DNA of 64,000 nt, taken from the NCBI RefSeq assembly GCF_011059135.1, contig NZ_JAALGD010000007.1:23631-87630 (forward strand), given 5' to 3'. Under the pieces are notes generated by a model. The model saw only the letters and a program-made list of their open reading frames with translations. It was not told the origin of the DNA and did not search any database. Source of the stretch: Brevibacillus sp. SYP-B805. Lineage in GTDB: Bacteria; Bacillota; Bacilli; Brevibacillales; Brevibacillaceae. Positions 40,662 to 49,792 of this stretch are shown here, piece by piece; position 1 is the first letter of the stretch; the number at the start of each line of letters is the position of its first letter. The position numbers were made by a program, and so were the translations under genes.

Positions 40662-41825
40662 ATGAAGATTCCGTATTCCAATCAGAAATGGACTGCGCTC
40701 GCCCTGGCGGCGCTGATGCTGGCGACGACGGACAGTGCCCTGGCGGCAGACAATCCCCCGGCTGGCAGCGGACAGCAGACCCCGCAGGCGGCCCAGCCAG
40801 CCGAACAGACAGCGGCCAAAGCGCAGCCGCTAACCATTGAAGCCGCCATCGAACAGGCGCTGAAAACCAACAGCGATCTGCAAAAGCTGCGGATTGATGC
40901 CAACAATGCGGATATCAACGCCCGCCTGGTGGTGGCCAGCGCCAACGATATCCCGGCCAGCGCGATCGAATCATTGAGCGCGGCCCAGAACAAATACGAG
41001 TCCGAAGCGAGAGCCCAGGTGACGAAGAAGCTGAATGCCCTGGCCGTCAAAGCGGCAGAAAACAAAACCAAGTTGGGTGCACAGAGCGTCTTTTACGATC
41101 TCCTGCACGCCCAGGCGGAACTGGAACTGAAAAAGCAAAGCCTGAAACGGGCGGAAACCCAGCTGAAAGTAGCGCAGGCCGCATTTGATGTGGGGACCAA
41201 GGCGAAGACCGACATCCTGCAGGCGGAGATGGGCGTGTCCGGTGCGCAAGCCGCACTGGCTGTCGCGCAGAACAATGTGGCGATCAGCCGCATGAAACTG
41301 AACGACTTCCTGGGTGTCGATCTGCAGTCCGAATGGATCTTGTCCGATGCCAACAGGCAGGTGAAGGCGCCGGAGATGACCCTGGAGGAAGCTGTCAGCA
41401 AGGCGTTGGCGCAGCGCACGGAAATGGTGCAGCGAAACGAAGAACTGAAATTGGCGGAGCTGAACCGCGATCTCATTTCCAAGTACTCCGCGCTCTCCAC
41501 GTATCAGGGACAGATGAGCCGCAACAACATCGAAAAGGCGAAGTTGGCGATTGAGGACCAAAAACGCGCCATCTCCATGGAAGTGGCGCAAGCTTACTAT
41601 AATCTGAACGCTGCCAAGCTGAATGTGGAATTCACGCAGAAAGCGAAAGAGGCAGCCGCCGAGAGCTACCGTTTGACCAATCTGCGTTTTCAGAACGGAC
41701 TTGCCACCACGCTGGAAGTGATCCAGGCGGAGGAAGAGCTGTCTGACCGGGAGAATCAATACCAGGAAGCGGTGCACAGCTATAATCTGGCAGTGGTCAA
41801 CTTCGAAACAGCTTTGGGTGAATAG
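40662..41825 (+). CDS. TolC-family (outer membrane efflux protein-like) protein
   Basis: A 387-residue secreted protein. A signal peptide (residues 1-29, ending SALAAD) is followed by a Pro/Gln/Ala linker and two related halves of long helices, each opening with an LTIEAAIEQALKTNSDL- or MTLEEAVSKALAQRTEM-type motif, which is the internal repeat of TolC proteins. The segments YDLLHAQAELELKKQSLK and NLRFQNGLATTLEVIQAEEEL match that family well. In diderm bacteria TolC forms the outer-membrane tunnel; this host has no such membrane, so the protein may be a wall-spanning helical scaffold. It lies directly before the S-layer operon and has no adaptor or pump gene beside it. Confidence 0.85.
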   Translation: MKIPYSNQKWTALALAALMLATTDSALAADNPPAGSGQQTPQAAQPAEQTAAKAQPLTIEAAIEQALKTNSDLQKLRIDANNADINARLVVASANDIPASAIESLSAAQNKYESEARAQVTKKLNALAVKAAENKTKLGAQSVFYDLLHAQAELELKKQSLKRAETQLKVAQAAFDVGTKAKTDILQAEMGVSGAQAALAVAQNNVAISRMKLNDFLGVDLQSEWILSDANRQVKAPEMTLEEAVSKALAQRTEMVQRNEELKLAELNRDLISKYSALSTYQGQMSRNNIEKAKLAIEDQKRAISMEVAQAYYNLNAAKLNVEFTQKAKEAAAESYRLTNLRFQNGLATTLEVIQAEEELSDRENQYQEAVHSYNLAVVNFETALGE

Positions 41826-41872
41826 TCTGGCAAATTCAGCAGTTTTTTCGCGAATTTGGCAAAAGGTAGTCG

Positions 41873-41901
41873 ATGACATTCCCTTGACCACCCCCTATAA
41901 T
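41873..41901 (+). promoter_or_regulatory. Promoter of the S-layer (cwp) operon
   Basis: ATGACA (41873-41878) and a perfect TATAAT (41896-41901) are 17 bases apart. From here the leader to the first start codon is about 265 bases. The Brevibacillus brevis cwp operon is known for several tandem promoters; further ones may lie in the AT-rich stretch 41955-42110, but I cannot define them. Confidence 0.65.
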
Positions 41902-42152
41902 ACAAGGTGTGGAGCCGGTGCGGAACGCAGCGGAGCGCCGGGAGCCGCCCAAAAATTTTTTAAAACTTTTTTGGAAGGCACCGCAACTTTTCTTTGGGTG
42001 AAGCGTTTAATAGAATGTCACGGCAATGCCGGGGAATTGTGTAAAAATGATTCACGAATATGAGCTTCTATGATACACTAATGATTGTGGCATTTTACAC
42101 AATACGGAATTCTTTACCGATCCTTCGTGTTTCAAAAATTCACGGTCCTGCG

Positions 42153-42266
42153 AAAGGAGGTGAAACGCGCTTGCAGGATTCGGGCTTTAAAAAGAAAGAT
42201 ATACGCAAGAGCAATATTCCCCAAGAACAATTTGTTTATACTAGAGGAGGAGAACCGAAAGTTATG
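42153..42266 (+). promoter_or_regulatory. Tandem ribosome sites and start codons of the S-layer gene
   Basis: AAAGGAGGTGA (42153-42163) precedes TTG 42171. Exactly 31 codons farther, AGAGGAGGAGAA (42243-42254) precedes ATG 42264 in the same frame. Only the second start gives a clean signal peptide (KKVVNSVLASALAAS). The same two-start arrangement is described for the Brevibacillus brevis middle wall protein gene. Confidence 0.85.
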
Positions 42267-45200
42267 AAAAAGGTTGTTAACAGCGTATTGGCAAGTGCCC
42301 TTGCAGCATCCTTTGTTCCTGCAGTTGTAGGCGCTGAAGAAGCACCGCAATCGGGAACAACCCAAACGGAAGCAACCCAAACGGAAGCAACTCAAACCAC
42401 TGAAGCACCGAAAATTGATCCGGCTCTGGAGAAAGTGGTAAAACGTCTCCAAGCTCTGGGCCTGGTAGCAGGCTATGGCAACGGTGAATTCGGTGTGGAC
42501 AGAGCGATCAACCGCGCTGAGTTCGCTACGCTCGTCGTACGTGCACGCGGCCTGGAAGAAGGCGCAAAACTGGCTCAATTCCAAGCCAACTTCACGGACG
42601 TGAAACCGTCTGACTGGTTCGCTGGTTACGTGAACGTAGCAGCTGGCCAAGACATCGTAAAAGGTTACACCGACAAATCTTTCAAACCTGCCAACAACGT
42701 TACTTATGCGGAATCCGTGGCAATGATCATCCGTGCTCTCGGTTACGACGTTCCAGGTTCCGTAAGCGGCGTATGGCCGAACAACTACATCTCCAAAGCT
42801 GCTGAGCTGGGCATTTCCAAAGGTGTCAAAATCGACCCGAACAAACCGGCTACTCGTGGCGACATCTTCTTGATGCTCGATAACGCGCTGCGCGTTGACC
42901 TGATGAAGCAAATCGAATACGGTACGGACGTCCGTTACGAAGTAGCGAAAAACAAAACGCTGCTGACGGAGTACCTCGACGTTCAAGTTCGCGATATGGA
43001 CTGGGCGAACTCTGACGACAACGATTCCAACGATCTGCCGTTCGTATCCAACGTACCGGTAATCGCACTGGGCGACATGGATGCCAACGAAGTAGAACTC
43101 AACGTAAGCAGAGCCGACCTGGAAGGTACCGGTATCGCCAGCGGCAAAGCCGTGAAATTCCATGTGGCTGACGGCATCGATCCGAACGCATTCGCCGGCC
43201 AACACGTACAAGTATGGATCAAGGACGGCAAAGAAGACACCATCGTATGGATGGAAGCTTCCGAAGATGAAGATGTCATCAACGACCGTCTCTCCGATGT
43301 GTACTACGATGGCAAATTCGCAGCAGACGGCAGCAAGATCAAAGGCAAAGACGATATCAAGGAACTGGAAATCGTTCTCGATGGCACCGGCAAAACCTAC
43401 AAATTTGCCGACAACGTTGCCGTAACTTACAACTTCAAGCGTTATGGCACGGGCGACGGCGCTGCCAAAGGTCTGAAAGCGATCTATGACAAATTCGATC
43501 GCAACAACTTCGGCTATCCGTTCTCTGTAAAAGTTGTGCTGAACGAAAATGGCGAAATCTCCTACATCAGTGTAGTTGACGACGTTTCCTTCGATCAAAA
43601 CAACGAAGGTGTGAAATACGGTTCCGAAGTTATCGAGAAAGTCGATACCAACAAGAAGAAAATCACCAACCTGGAAAGCGGCACCTTCGATCTGAGCGAC
43701 AAGGAAGAAGGCAAAGATTTCCTGGTATTCATCGATGGCAAGCCTGCCAAACTGGCTGACCTGAAACCGCTGGATGTTTACGCCGTCTACTACGCGGATG
43801 GTGACGATGACAAGCCGCTCATCTTCGCTACCCGTCAAGTGGTAGAAGGCAAAGTAGACAAGGTTGAAATTCGTTCCAACGGCGACAACCGTCTGAAGAT
43901 CGGTGACACGCTCTACCGTGTGCGTACTTCCGCTACGGCTACGGCATCCTACTCCGAAGACGGCAACAAAACCGTTGACAAGATCACCGTTGACGAAATC
44001 CGCGACCTCGACGGCGAAGATGTGAAACTGTACCTCGATCCATCCGGTCGTGTACGTCACGTTGAAACCAAAGACGATGTAACAGATCGCAAGTTCAATG
44101 CCATCGTGACGAAATCTGCTTCTTACGACTCCACCGATGACAAGTGGAACTTCACAGTTCTCAGCGAAAAAGGCAAGAAAATTAACGTAAGCTTGGAAGC
44201 TGATGACATCGAGGATGCAGACGGCAACGAGCTGACCGACGACCAGGTAGAAGAACTGTTCGTTCCGAACAAAGAAGACCTGATGGTTGTGGAAATCACT
44301 CTTGACAAAGACGGCAAAGCACAAAAAGCGAAAATCGTTGAGTTGGGTGATCTGCACGAACTGCAAGGCCAAGATTGGGACGATGCAGCTGACGAGGATG
44401 ACGCTACCATCAACGTTGACCTCGATGGCAACGGCCGCAATGAATCTTATGACGTCACTTCCGACACCGTTGTTTGGGATATGACCGGTGAGATCACGAG
44501 CGGTAAGCGTGTTGAGCTGAAAGATGCTCGTACAGCCGACTTCAAAAAGCTGGCTGACGACGATGACAAGACCGTATTCTACACCATCAACGATGACGAT
44601 GAAGTGGAATTCGTCTTCGTGGTGGATGGCGGCGCAGTAGCTGACGATACTCACTATGGTTACGTAAAATCCGTATCCAATACGAATGACACCGTTACTC
44701 TCTTGGAAAAAGATGGTACCGAGTTGAAGGAGAAAGAATACAAGCTGGATGGCGACGCTGAAGACGCACTCGACAAGTTCAAGCGCTTTGACTTCATTGC
44801 GTTCCGTCTGAACTCCGAAGATCAAGTCATCATCGACGATGTCGTGAAAGTGGTTGATGGTGCTGGTGACGATCCGACCGCACTCGACTCCCTCGACCCG
44901 AGCGACGATGACTACGACCAACTGCTGGATGACGCATCTCTTCAGCGCGTAACAACTGCAGTGGTTGACGAAGTGGATGGCGACGACATCTACTACAAAC
45001 TGCGCGATGAAAACGGCGAATTCGTGAAAGACGACAAAGGGTCTGTCATCCGCAAGAAGTACACCACCAACAGCAATACCATCTTCTTCAACACTGACTT
45101 CGAACAAGAAGACGGTGTAAACGAAGGCGACTATGTCGTGCTGATTGAGACCGACGACGACGGCGCGAAATTTGACTACGTCCTCATCGCAACCGATGAG

Positions 45201-45596
45201 AAAGAAGTCAAAGAAGAAGGCTATGATGAAGTTGATAGCGACGGTGTTCTCCCGATCGGCAACTTCTACAAGCAAAACGATGATCTGAATGTTGAACCGA
45301 AACCGCCGGTTGAAGATAAGCCTTTTATCGATGAGGATTCCATCGACACTGGCAGATTCGGTATCGCTGGTGTATTCACCTACGATGTAAAAGCTGACCT
45401 GGCTGAGGGTGTAGATGAGGCTGACATCGAGAGCGTTGAGGTTGAACTCGACGGTGAAACCTACCCGGCAACTGTAGCAGATGGCAAAGTTACCTTCAGA
45501 AAGAGCTTGCAAAACGTCGATGTAACGGAAGGTAAACTGATCATCACTCCGGTTGAAGGCGACGTTCAAACCTATGACCTGACCTTCCCGGAATAA
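42171..45596 (+). CDS. S-layer protein, middle-wall-protein type, with three N-terminal SLH repeats
   Basis: The mature reading from ATG 42264 is 1110 residues; TTG 42171 adds 31 residues before the signal peptide. The signal MKKVVNSVLASALAAS is almost that of the Brevibacillus brevis middle wall protein. After a Thr/Glu/Gln linker come three SLH repeats (about residues 50-215 counted from ATG 42264: VVKRLQALGLVAGYGNGEF, FTDVKPSDWFAGYVN, YISKAAELGISKG). The remaining ~900 residues are acidic, beta-rich and full of DD and ED pairs, as in other Brevibacillus wall proteins. The SLH part should bind the wall polymer while the rest forms the lattice. Codon use is restricted, as expected of a very highly expressed gene. 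It is followed after 148 bases by the outer-wall-type gene. Confidence 0.92.
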   Translation: MQDSGFKKKDIRKSNIPQEQFVYTRGGEPKVMKKVVNSVLASALAASFVPAVVGAEEAPQSGTTQTEATQTEATQTTEAPKIDPALEKVVKRLQALGLVAGYGNGEFGVDRAINRAEFATLVVRARGLEEGAKLAQFQANFTDVKPSDWFAGYVNVAAGQDIVKGYTDKSFKPANNVTYAESVAMIIRALGYDVPGSVSGVWPNNYISKAAELGISKGVKIDPNKPATRGDIFLMLDNALRVDLMKQIEYGTDVRYEVAKNKTLLTEYLDVQVRDMDWANSDDNDSNDLPFVSNVPVIALGDMDANEVELNVSRADLEGTGIASGKAVKFHVADGIDPNAFAGQHVQVWIKDGKEDTIVWMEASEDEDVINDRLSDVYYDGKFAADGSKIKGKDDIKELEIVLDGTGKTYKFADNVAVTYNFKRYGTGDGAAKGLKAIYDKFDRNNFGYPFSVKVVLNENGEISYISVVDDVSFDQNNEGVKYGSEVIEKVDTNKKKITNLESGTFDLSDKEEGKDFLVFIDGKPAKLADLKPLDVYAVYYADGDDDKPLIFATRQVVEGKVDKVEIRSNGDNRLKIGDTLYRVRTSATATASYSEDGNKTVDKITVDEIRDLDGEDVKLYLDPSGRVRHVETKDDVTDRKFNAIVTKSASYDSTDDKWNFTVLSEKGKKINVSLEADDIEDADGNELTDDQVEELFVPNKEDLMVVEITLDKDGKAQKAKIVELGDLHELQGQDWDDAADEDDATINVDLDGNGRNESYDVTSDTVVWDMTGEITSGKRVELKDARTADFKKLADDDDKTVFYTINDDDEVEFVFVVDGGAVADDTHYGYVKSVSNTNDTVTLLEKDGTELKEKEYKLDGDAEDALDKFKRFDFIAFRLNSEDQVIIDDVVKVVDGAGDDPTALDSLDPSDDDYDQLLDDASLQRVTTAVVDEVDGDDIYYKLRDENGEFVKDDKGSVIRKKYTTNSNTIFFNTDFEQEDGVNEGDYVVLIETDDDGAKFDYVLIATDEKEVKEEGYDEVDSDGVLPIGNFYKQNDDLNVEPKPPVEDKPFIDEDSIDTGRFGIAGVFTYDVKADLAEGVDEADIESVEVELDGETYPATVADGKVTFRKSLQNVDVTEGKLIITPVEGDVQTYDLTFPE

Positions 45597-45621
45597 GCTA
45601 CAAGCTCCGATAGTATAACAA

Positions 45622-45703
45622 GTTCAGGGGATTGATGATATAGCGGGTTCAGAGGGCTTCTTCTGGCCCTCTGAACTCCTACATAAATGTAAGTCCTCTG
45701 AAC
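45622..45703 (+). promoter_or_regulatory. Alternative hairpins between the two S-layer genes
   Basis: GTTCAGAGGGC (45647-45657) and GCCCTCTGAAC (45666-45676) form a perfect 11-bp stem with no T run after it. A second pair, GTTCAGGGGA (45622-45631) with TCCTCTGAAC (45694-45703), encloses or competes with it. It may set mRNA processing or the ratio of the two wall proteins. Confidence 0.6.
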
Positions 45704-45744
45704 AAAGAAAAAAGATTCCTATCAATCTTTTGGAGGGGTAGTAC

Positions 45745-48700
45745 GTGAAAAACAAAAAGGTAGTACTCTCTGTACTTTCCACAGCAGTTGTTGCGAGCAT
45801 GGCTACTTCCGCATTCGCCGCACCGCAAACCGGTGTGTATCTGGGCGGCGATGTGAAGAAATTCTATCCGATGGAAGCTCTCCTTCATCTGACCGCAACT
45901 GGTGAAGCCAAGTTCGCACAAGAGTATCTGCAGCTGGATGCAGCAAATAAGCTGGATGAGGTAGTCTTCGTAACGGAAGACGGCGATGCTGTCGTTGGTG
46001 CTTCCATCGAAGAAATCCTGGAAGAAGGCTATGATCAAGCAATCCAAGAAGAGCTGCAAGATAGCGACTTCCTGGATTCCTACCTGACTGCTGACACAGA
46101 TGGTAATGCTGGTGCAGCTTACGATCCGTGGCCATCTACTCCTGCTGGCGAGCTGAAAGTTGAAAGTGTAAGTGCTATTAACCTGAAACAGGTTAAGGTA
46201 GAATTCAACAAAGCAGTTGACGAAACTGAAGGTTCCAACATCGCAAATTACTTCGTTGGTCTCGAAGGAAATACTTCCACTAACGTAGCGACTCAAGCAG
46301 GTGGTGGTTCCGTTAAACTTGCTGATGATAAGAAATCCGCTATTATCACACTTAACAACGGTTCCGCACTTGTAAACTTCTCTACTGCAAACAAAGTTAC
46401 GGTAAGCAAAGCAGTAGGCTTGGCTGAAGATTATGTGAAGACGGATCTTGCAGCATCTGACACAGCATTCCCGACACTCGATAGTGTAACAGCAACTGGT
46501 CCTCGTGAACTCACGTTGGTGTTCTCTGAGCCACTGGATAACAGTGTGAGCTCCGCAAACACTATTTCTTCTTTAGTGTTGGATAATGGTGCAGTTGCTT
46601 TGGATCCGACTTCTGCAGTTTACACAGCTGCTGATAAGAAACTTGTTATCAAAACTTACTCTGATCTGACAGCAGGTACCCATACCCTGAAGATCAAGTC
46701 TGGTTCTGCGAACCTGTTGAAAGACTTCTCTGGAGCATCCGTGGTACCGGCAGAGAAGACCTTTACTTACACTGCTGATACTACTGCACCAACTGTTTCT
46801 GTGAAATCTCACACTGAAAATAGTGTAACAATTAAATTCAACAAAACCGTATCCGGTGTAAGAACAAACAACGTAGTATTCTCTCACACTTACCAAGGAT
46901 ATAACCAAGTACTTGGTGGTTCCGCATCTGTAACTGGTTCAGGAGATGAATACACCATCACATTCCCAGCTCCGTTCCCTCCTGGTACCGCTAGAGTCTA
47001 CATTGATTATGCTGCAGGAACAACTGATGCTAATAAAATCAAAGACAACTACGGTAACATTTTCCAACCGACATCCTTCACTGTTGACACTACTGCAGAT
47101 ACTACAAAACCGGTAGTAAACAGCGTAGACTTCGTGGATGCTAACCATGTTAAAGTAACATTCAGTGAAGATGTTCAAGCAGGTAGCGGAACTAACGGTG
47201 CTGAAAACCCTGCAAACTATACTCTGAGAGACAGCACTGGTGCAACTGTACAAGTCACTGGCGCTGCATTCCAAACTAGCCCAGCTAGCAACAAAGTAGT
47301 AGTTCTTACTACCGCTCAACTTAACGGTGGGGCTTACACACTGGAAATTAAGAATGTGAAAGATCGTTCCATTGCAGGTAACACCTTGGATACTGTAACG
47401 AAGTCGTTCACTGCGACTGACTTGGTACCACCAAATATTGCTGACCTGCTGTCTGGTGGCGGTACTTCTTATGACGCTTTGCTGGTAGGAACTAAGAAAG
47501 TTAAGATTGGTTTCACTGAAGCAATGAAGAAAGAATCCATTGAGAACAAAGATAACTACTTGTTCCAAGGTTCTCCATTGCCGGCGGGCACAACAATCAC
47601 TGCTGCAGCAGATCTCAAGTCTGTCATTGTTGACTTTACCAATACAACTACTACTCCGGCAGCTTCTAATACGTTCACTGTTGGGCGTGTAGAAGATGCT
47701 GCAGGTAATAAGATTGCTGCGTTCCAAACAACCGTAACAGTTCAAGCTGCAACTGCACCAGCACCGTCTAAGATTGAAGCAATTGGCAAAAATCAAATTC
47801 AATTGAGCTTTGATGAAATCATCATTAACCCAGTTGCAACTGACTTTGCCGTAGACGTTGATGGTACCGGTTCTACTGGTTTCAAAACACCTGCAAGCAT
47901 CTCCGTAACAAATAACAGTGGTAAAACTACGATCACATTGATTACACAAGATGCGATGACAACTGGTTTTGCTACAACAAACGATAAACCAGTAGTACGT
48001 ACTACAGCTAACTCTAGCAGTTCAACTTCTCAAGCAGCTGCAGGCTCTGCAAGCAACGAGTTTGGGGCAAAAGTAAACATCAATGATGTAAAAGCAGATG
48101 ATAAAATTGCTCCAGAACTGACCAGCACTAACCCAGTAGTGACTGTAGACCAAGATGGCGATAACAAAATCGACCATATCAAAGTTACATTCACTGAGAC
48201 AATGAGCCCTGCATATGTCAATGCTAGCTCCTTTGCTGTAGCTGGTTACGATATTTTAGGTGTTACAACAGACTCTAACGGTGCTGTAACAAGTGATACT
48301 GATTTGGGTGATGCTCAACCTGGTACTACTGTATTCATCACTGTTAAAGAGAAAGATAGCGCTGATCTGGGTGCTACTCCTTCCGTAACAGTAGGTACTA
48401 TCAGAGATACTGCAGGTAACGCATTTGCTGGCCAAACCGTAACTGCTGTTGATGGTATGGCACCAACAGCAAGCGTTGTAGCAGCATCCACGGCTGGTGG
48501 TGACGCTCTTGTTAACATCGCTGAAAAAGCAGCAGGCTTCAACGTAGTAGCTACAAGTAACAAACTCGGTACCCTGTATGTTGTACCAGCTGGAACCACT
48601 GCTACTAAAGCAGCAATCCAAGCTGCTGCAATTGCAAGTGCGCCTGTAACTGTAGCTGGTGGAAACACAACAATTTCTGTACCTGCTGCATCTACTGGCG

Positions 48701-49083
48701 TAACCGATACTACACAATACGTAGTGTATGCAATCGACAGTGCAGATAACGTATCTGCTGCAACTTCAACTGCTTTCACAGCAGACTTGACAGCACCAAC
48801 AGCAACAGCAGCAACTTCGCAAGTCGCTGCAAACGGAGGCACCATCACAATTACTTTCTCTGAGGCACTCTCTGCAACTGCTAAGACCAACGTAGAAACT
48901 GCGATTAGTGCTGCAACTACTCAAGGTACACTCGGATACTCTTGGAATGCTGCTAATACAGTGTTGACTGTTACTAACAGCCATGCAACTGACAATACTA
49001 ACTTTGCTGCTGATGTAACAGCTAACATTACTGACGTAGCTGGTAACCCAACTAACAACGCAGTTGTAGTTGACTTGCCTTAA
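45745..49083 (+). CDS. S-layer protein, outer-wall-protein type
   Basis: A 1112-residue secreted protein. The signal MKNKKVVLSVLSTAVVAS, ending TSAFA, and the mature start APQTGVYLGGDVKKFYPMEAL resemble the Brevibacillus brevis outer wall protein as I recall it. It has no SLH repeats, so it probably binds the middle wall layer rather than the polymer. From about residue 130 it consists of repeated Ig-like modules (Big_5 type) with strands such as VKVEFNKAVDETE, RELTLVFSEPLD, VKVTFSEDVQAG and KVKIGFTEAMKKES. GTG 45745 follows TTTTGGAGGGG. It shares the operon with the middle-type gene; base composition is more AT-rich than that gene. Confidence 0.9.
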   Translation: MKNKKVVLSVLSTAVVASMATSAFAAPQTGVYLGGDVKKFYPMEALLHLTATGEAKFAQEYLQLDAANKLDEVVFVTEDGDAVVGASIEEILEEGYDQAIQEELQDSDFLDSYLTADTDGNAGAAYDPWPSTPAGELKVESVSAINLKQVKVEFNKAVDETEGSNIANYFVGLEGNTSTNVATQAGGGSVKLADDKKSAIITLNNGSALVNFSTANKVTVSKAVGLAEDYVKTDLAASDTAFPTLDSVTATGPRELTLVFSEPLDNSVSSANTISSLVLDNGAVALDPTSAVYTAADKKLVIKTYSDLTAGTHTLKIKSGSANLLKDFSGASVVPAEKTFTYTADTTAPTVSVKSHTENSVTIKFNKTVSGVRTNNVVFSHTYQGYNQVLGGSASVTGSGDEYTITFPAPFPPGTARVYIDYAAGTTDANKIKDNYGNIFQPTSFTVDTTADTTKPVVNSVDFVDANHVKVTFSEDVQAGSGTNGAENPANYTLRDSTGATVQVTGAAFQTSPASNKVVVLTTAQLNGGAYTLEIKNVKDRSIAGNTLDTVTKSFTATDLVPPNIADLLSGGGTSYDALLVGTKKVKIGFTEAMKKESIENKDNYLFQGSPLPAGTTITAAADLKSVIVDFTNTTTTPAASNTFTVGRVEDAAGNKIAAFQTTVTVQAATAPAPSKIEAIGKNQIQLSFDEIIINPVATDFAVDVDGTGSTGFKTPASISVTNNSGKTTITLITQDAMTTGFATTNDKPVVRTTANSSSSTSQAAAGSASNEFGAKVNINDVKADDKIAPELTSTNPVVTVDQDGDNKIDHIKVTFTETMSPAYVNASSFAVAGYDILGVTTDSNGAVTSDTDLGDAQPGTTVFITVKEKDSADLGATPSVTVGTIRDTAGNAFAGQTVTAVDGMAPTASVVAASTAGGDALVNIAEKAAGFNVVATSNKLGTLYVVPAGTTATKAAIQAAAIASAPVTVAGGNTTISVPAASTGVTDTTQYVVYAIDSADNVSAATSTAFTADLTAPTATAATSQVAANGGTITITFSEALSATAKTNVETAISAATTQGTLGYSWNAANTVLTVTNSHATDNTNFAADVTANITDVAGNPTNNAVVVDLP

Positions 49084-49141
49084 TAGTTCGGTGAGATTGT
49101 GCCTGATAGGTTTGGGGCCTGTCACCACCCGAAAAATGTCG

Positions 49142-49179
49142 AAAGGGTCTACCTCGGAAGAGGTAGGCTCTTTCTTTTT
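49142..49179 (+). terminator. Terminator of the S-layer operon
   Basis: CTACCTC, a GGAA loop and GAGGTAG form the core, extended by AAAGGG/CTCTTT, then TCTTTTT. Confidence 0.82.
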
Positions 49180-49369
49180 CGTTCTGACTCACTGAAAAAT
49201 CCTACTAACAATCACTGAAAAACTTTAAGAGCCGTTAGATTGAAACCAAAACTTCATGCAAGTCAATCGGAGTACCGCTTTCGTCCTCTCAATCACTCGC
49301 TGTAAACTATAAAAACTGCAGCGAGTTTCACAGTAATCACCGAAACCTCCTTCCTCAGAAAAATCGTTT

Positions 49370-49398
49370 TTGCAGAGTTTTCAGACATTTATTATATA
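49370..49398 (+). promoter_or_regulatory. Possible promoter of the integrase island
   Basis: TTGCAG (49370-49375) and TATATA (49393-49398) are 17 bases apart. Between the S-layer terminator and here (49180-49369) I see only a short inverted repeat, CTCGCTG with CAGCGAG at about 49296-49325, and no gene. Confidence 0.4.
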
Positions 49399-49414
49399 TG
49401 TAGACCGCAAAAAG

Positions 49415-49475
49415 AAAGGAGGCCGTAACTACTGACCCCTGCATCCACTATTAGGGTGCAGGGCTTTTTGTGTTT
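49415..49475 (+). promoter_or_regulatory. Leader with ribosome site and terminator hairpin (possible attenuator)
   Basis: AAAGGAGG (49415-49422) is not followed by an ordinary start codon at normal distance. CCCTGCATCC (49438-49447) and GGGTGCAGGG (49454-49463) pair and are followed by CTTTTTGTGTTTT, a good terminator. A terminator between a promoter and its gene suggests attenuation of the island genes. Confidence 0.55.
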
Positions 49476-49510
49476 TAGAGCATCGAAACAAATATAAGGA
49501 GCGATGAAAA

Positions 49511-49720
49511 ATGTTGTATCCGAATTTGCCGATCAAAACAGCGGGAGGCAAAGTGTTTTGGGACACCCTGGACAGGAGAAACGGATGGAAGCTGCAGCAA
49601 AACATGTTCACCGGACATTTCCGCATCCTCGACCCGGACGACGTGAGACAGGCGTGGGGAACGGACGAGAGCGAGATGTGGCGTACGTTCCGCAATTTCG
49701 CAGGATCAAGAAGCGAGTGA
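49511..49720 (+). CDS. Small protein of the integrase island, unknown function
   Basis: A 69-residue soluble protein with several Trp and Asp residues (GGKVFWDTLDRRNGWKLQ, DPDDVRQAWG). ATG 49511 lies at good distance from AAGGAG, which supports real translation. I do not know the family. It precedes the integrase reading frame and is separated from it by a terminator-like hairpin. Confidence 0.6.
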   Translation: MLYPNLPIKTAGGKVFWDTLDRRNGWKLQQNMFTGHFRILDPDDVRQAWGTDESEMWRTFRNFAGSRSE

Positions 49721-49730
49721 ACAGGAGATT

Positions 49731-49763
49731 CCCGAAGGCAAACTCGAAGCCTTCGGGCTTTTT
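49731..49763 (+). terminator. Terminator before the integrase
   Basis: CCCGAAGGC (49731-49739) and GCCTTCGGG (49749-49757) form a perfect 9-bp stem followed by CTTTTTG. Confidence 0.8.
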
Positions 49764-49792
49764 GTCATTTCGGGAGGTGTTCAGAAGATGAC

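Noticed and set aside
42132..45569. Very long open frame on the minus strand across the first S-layer gene
   Set aside because: It is a shadow of the biased codon use of the S-layer gene; its translation is rich in Phe, Val and Cys with no known domain and no ribosome site.
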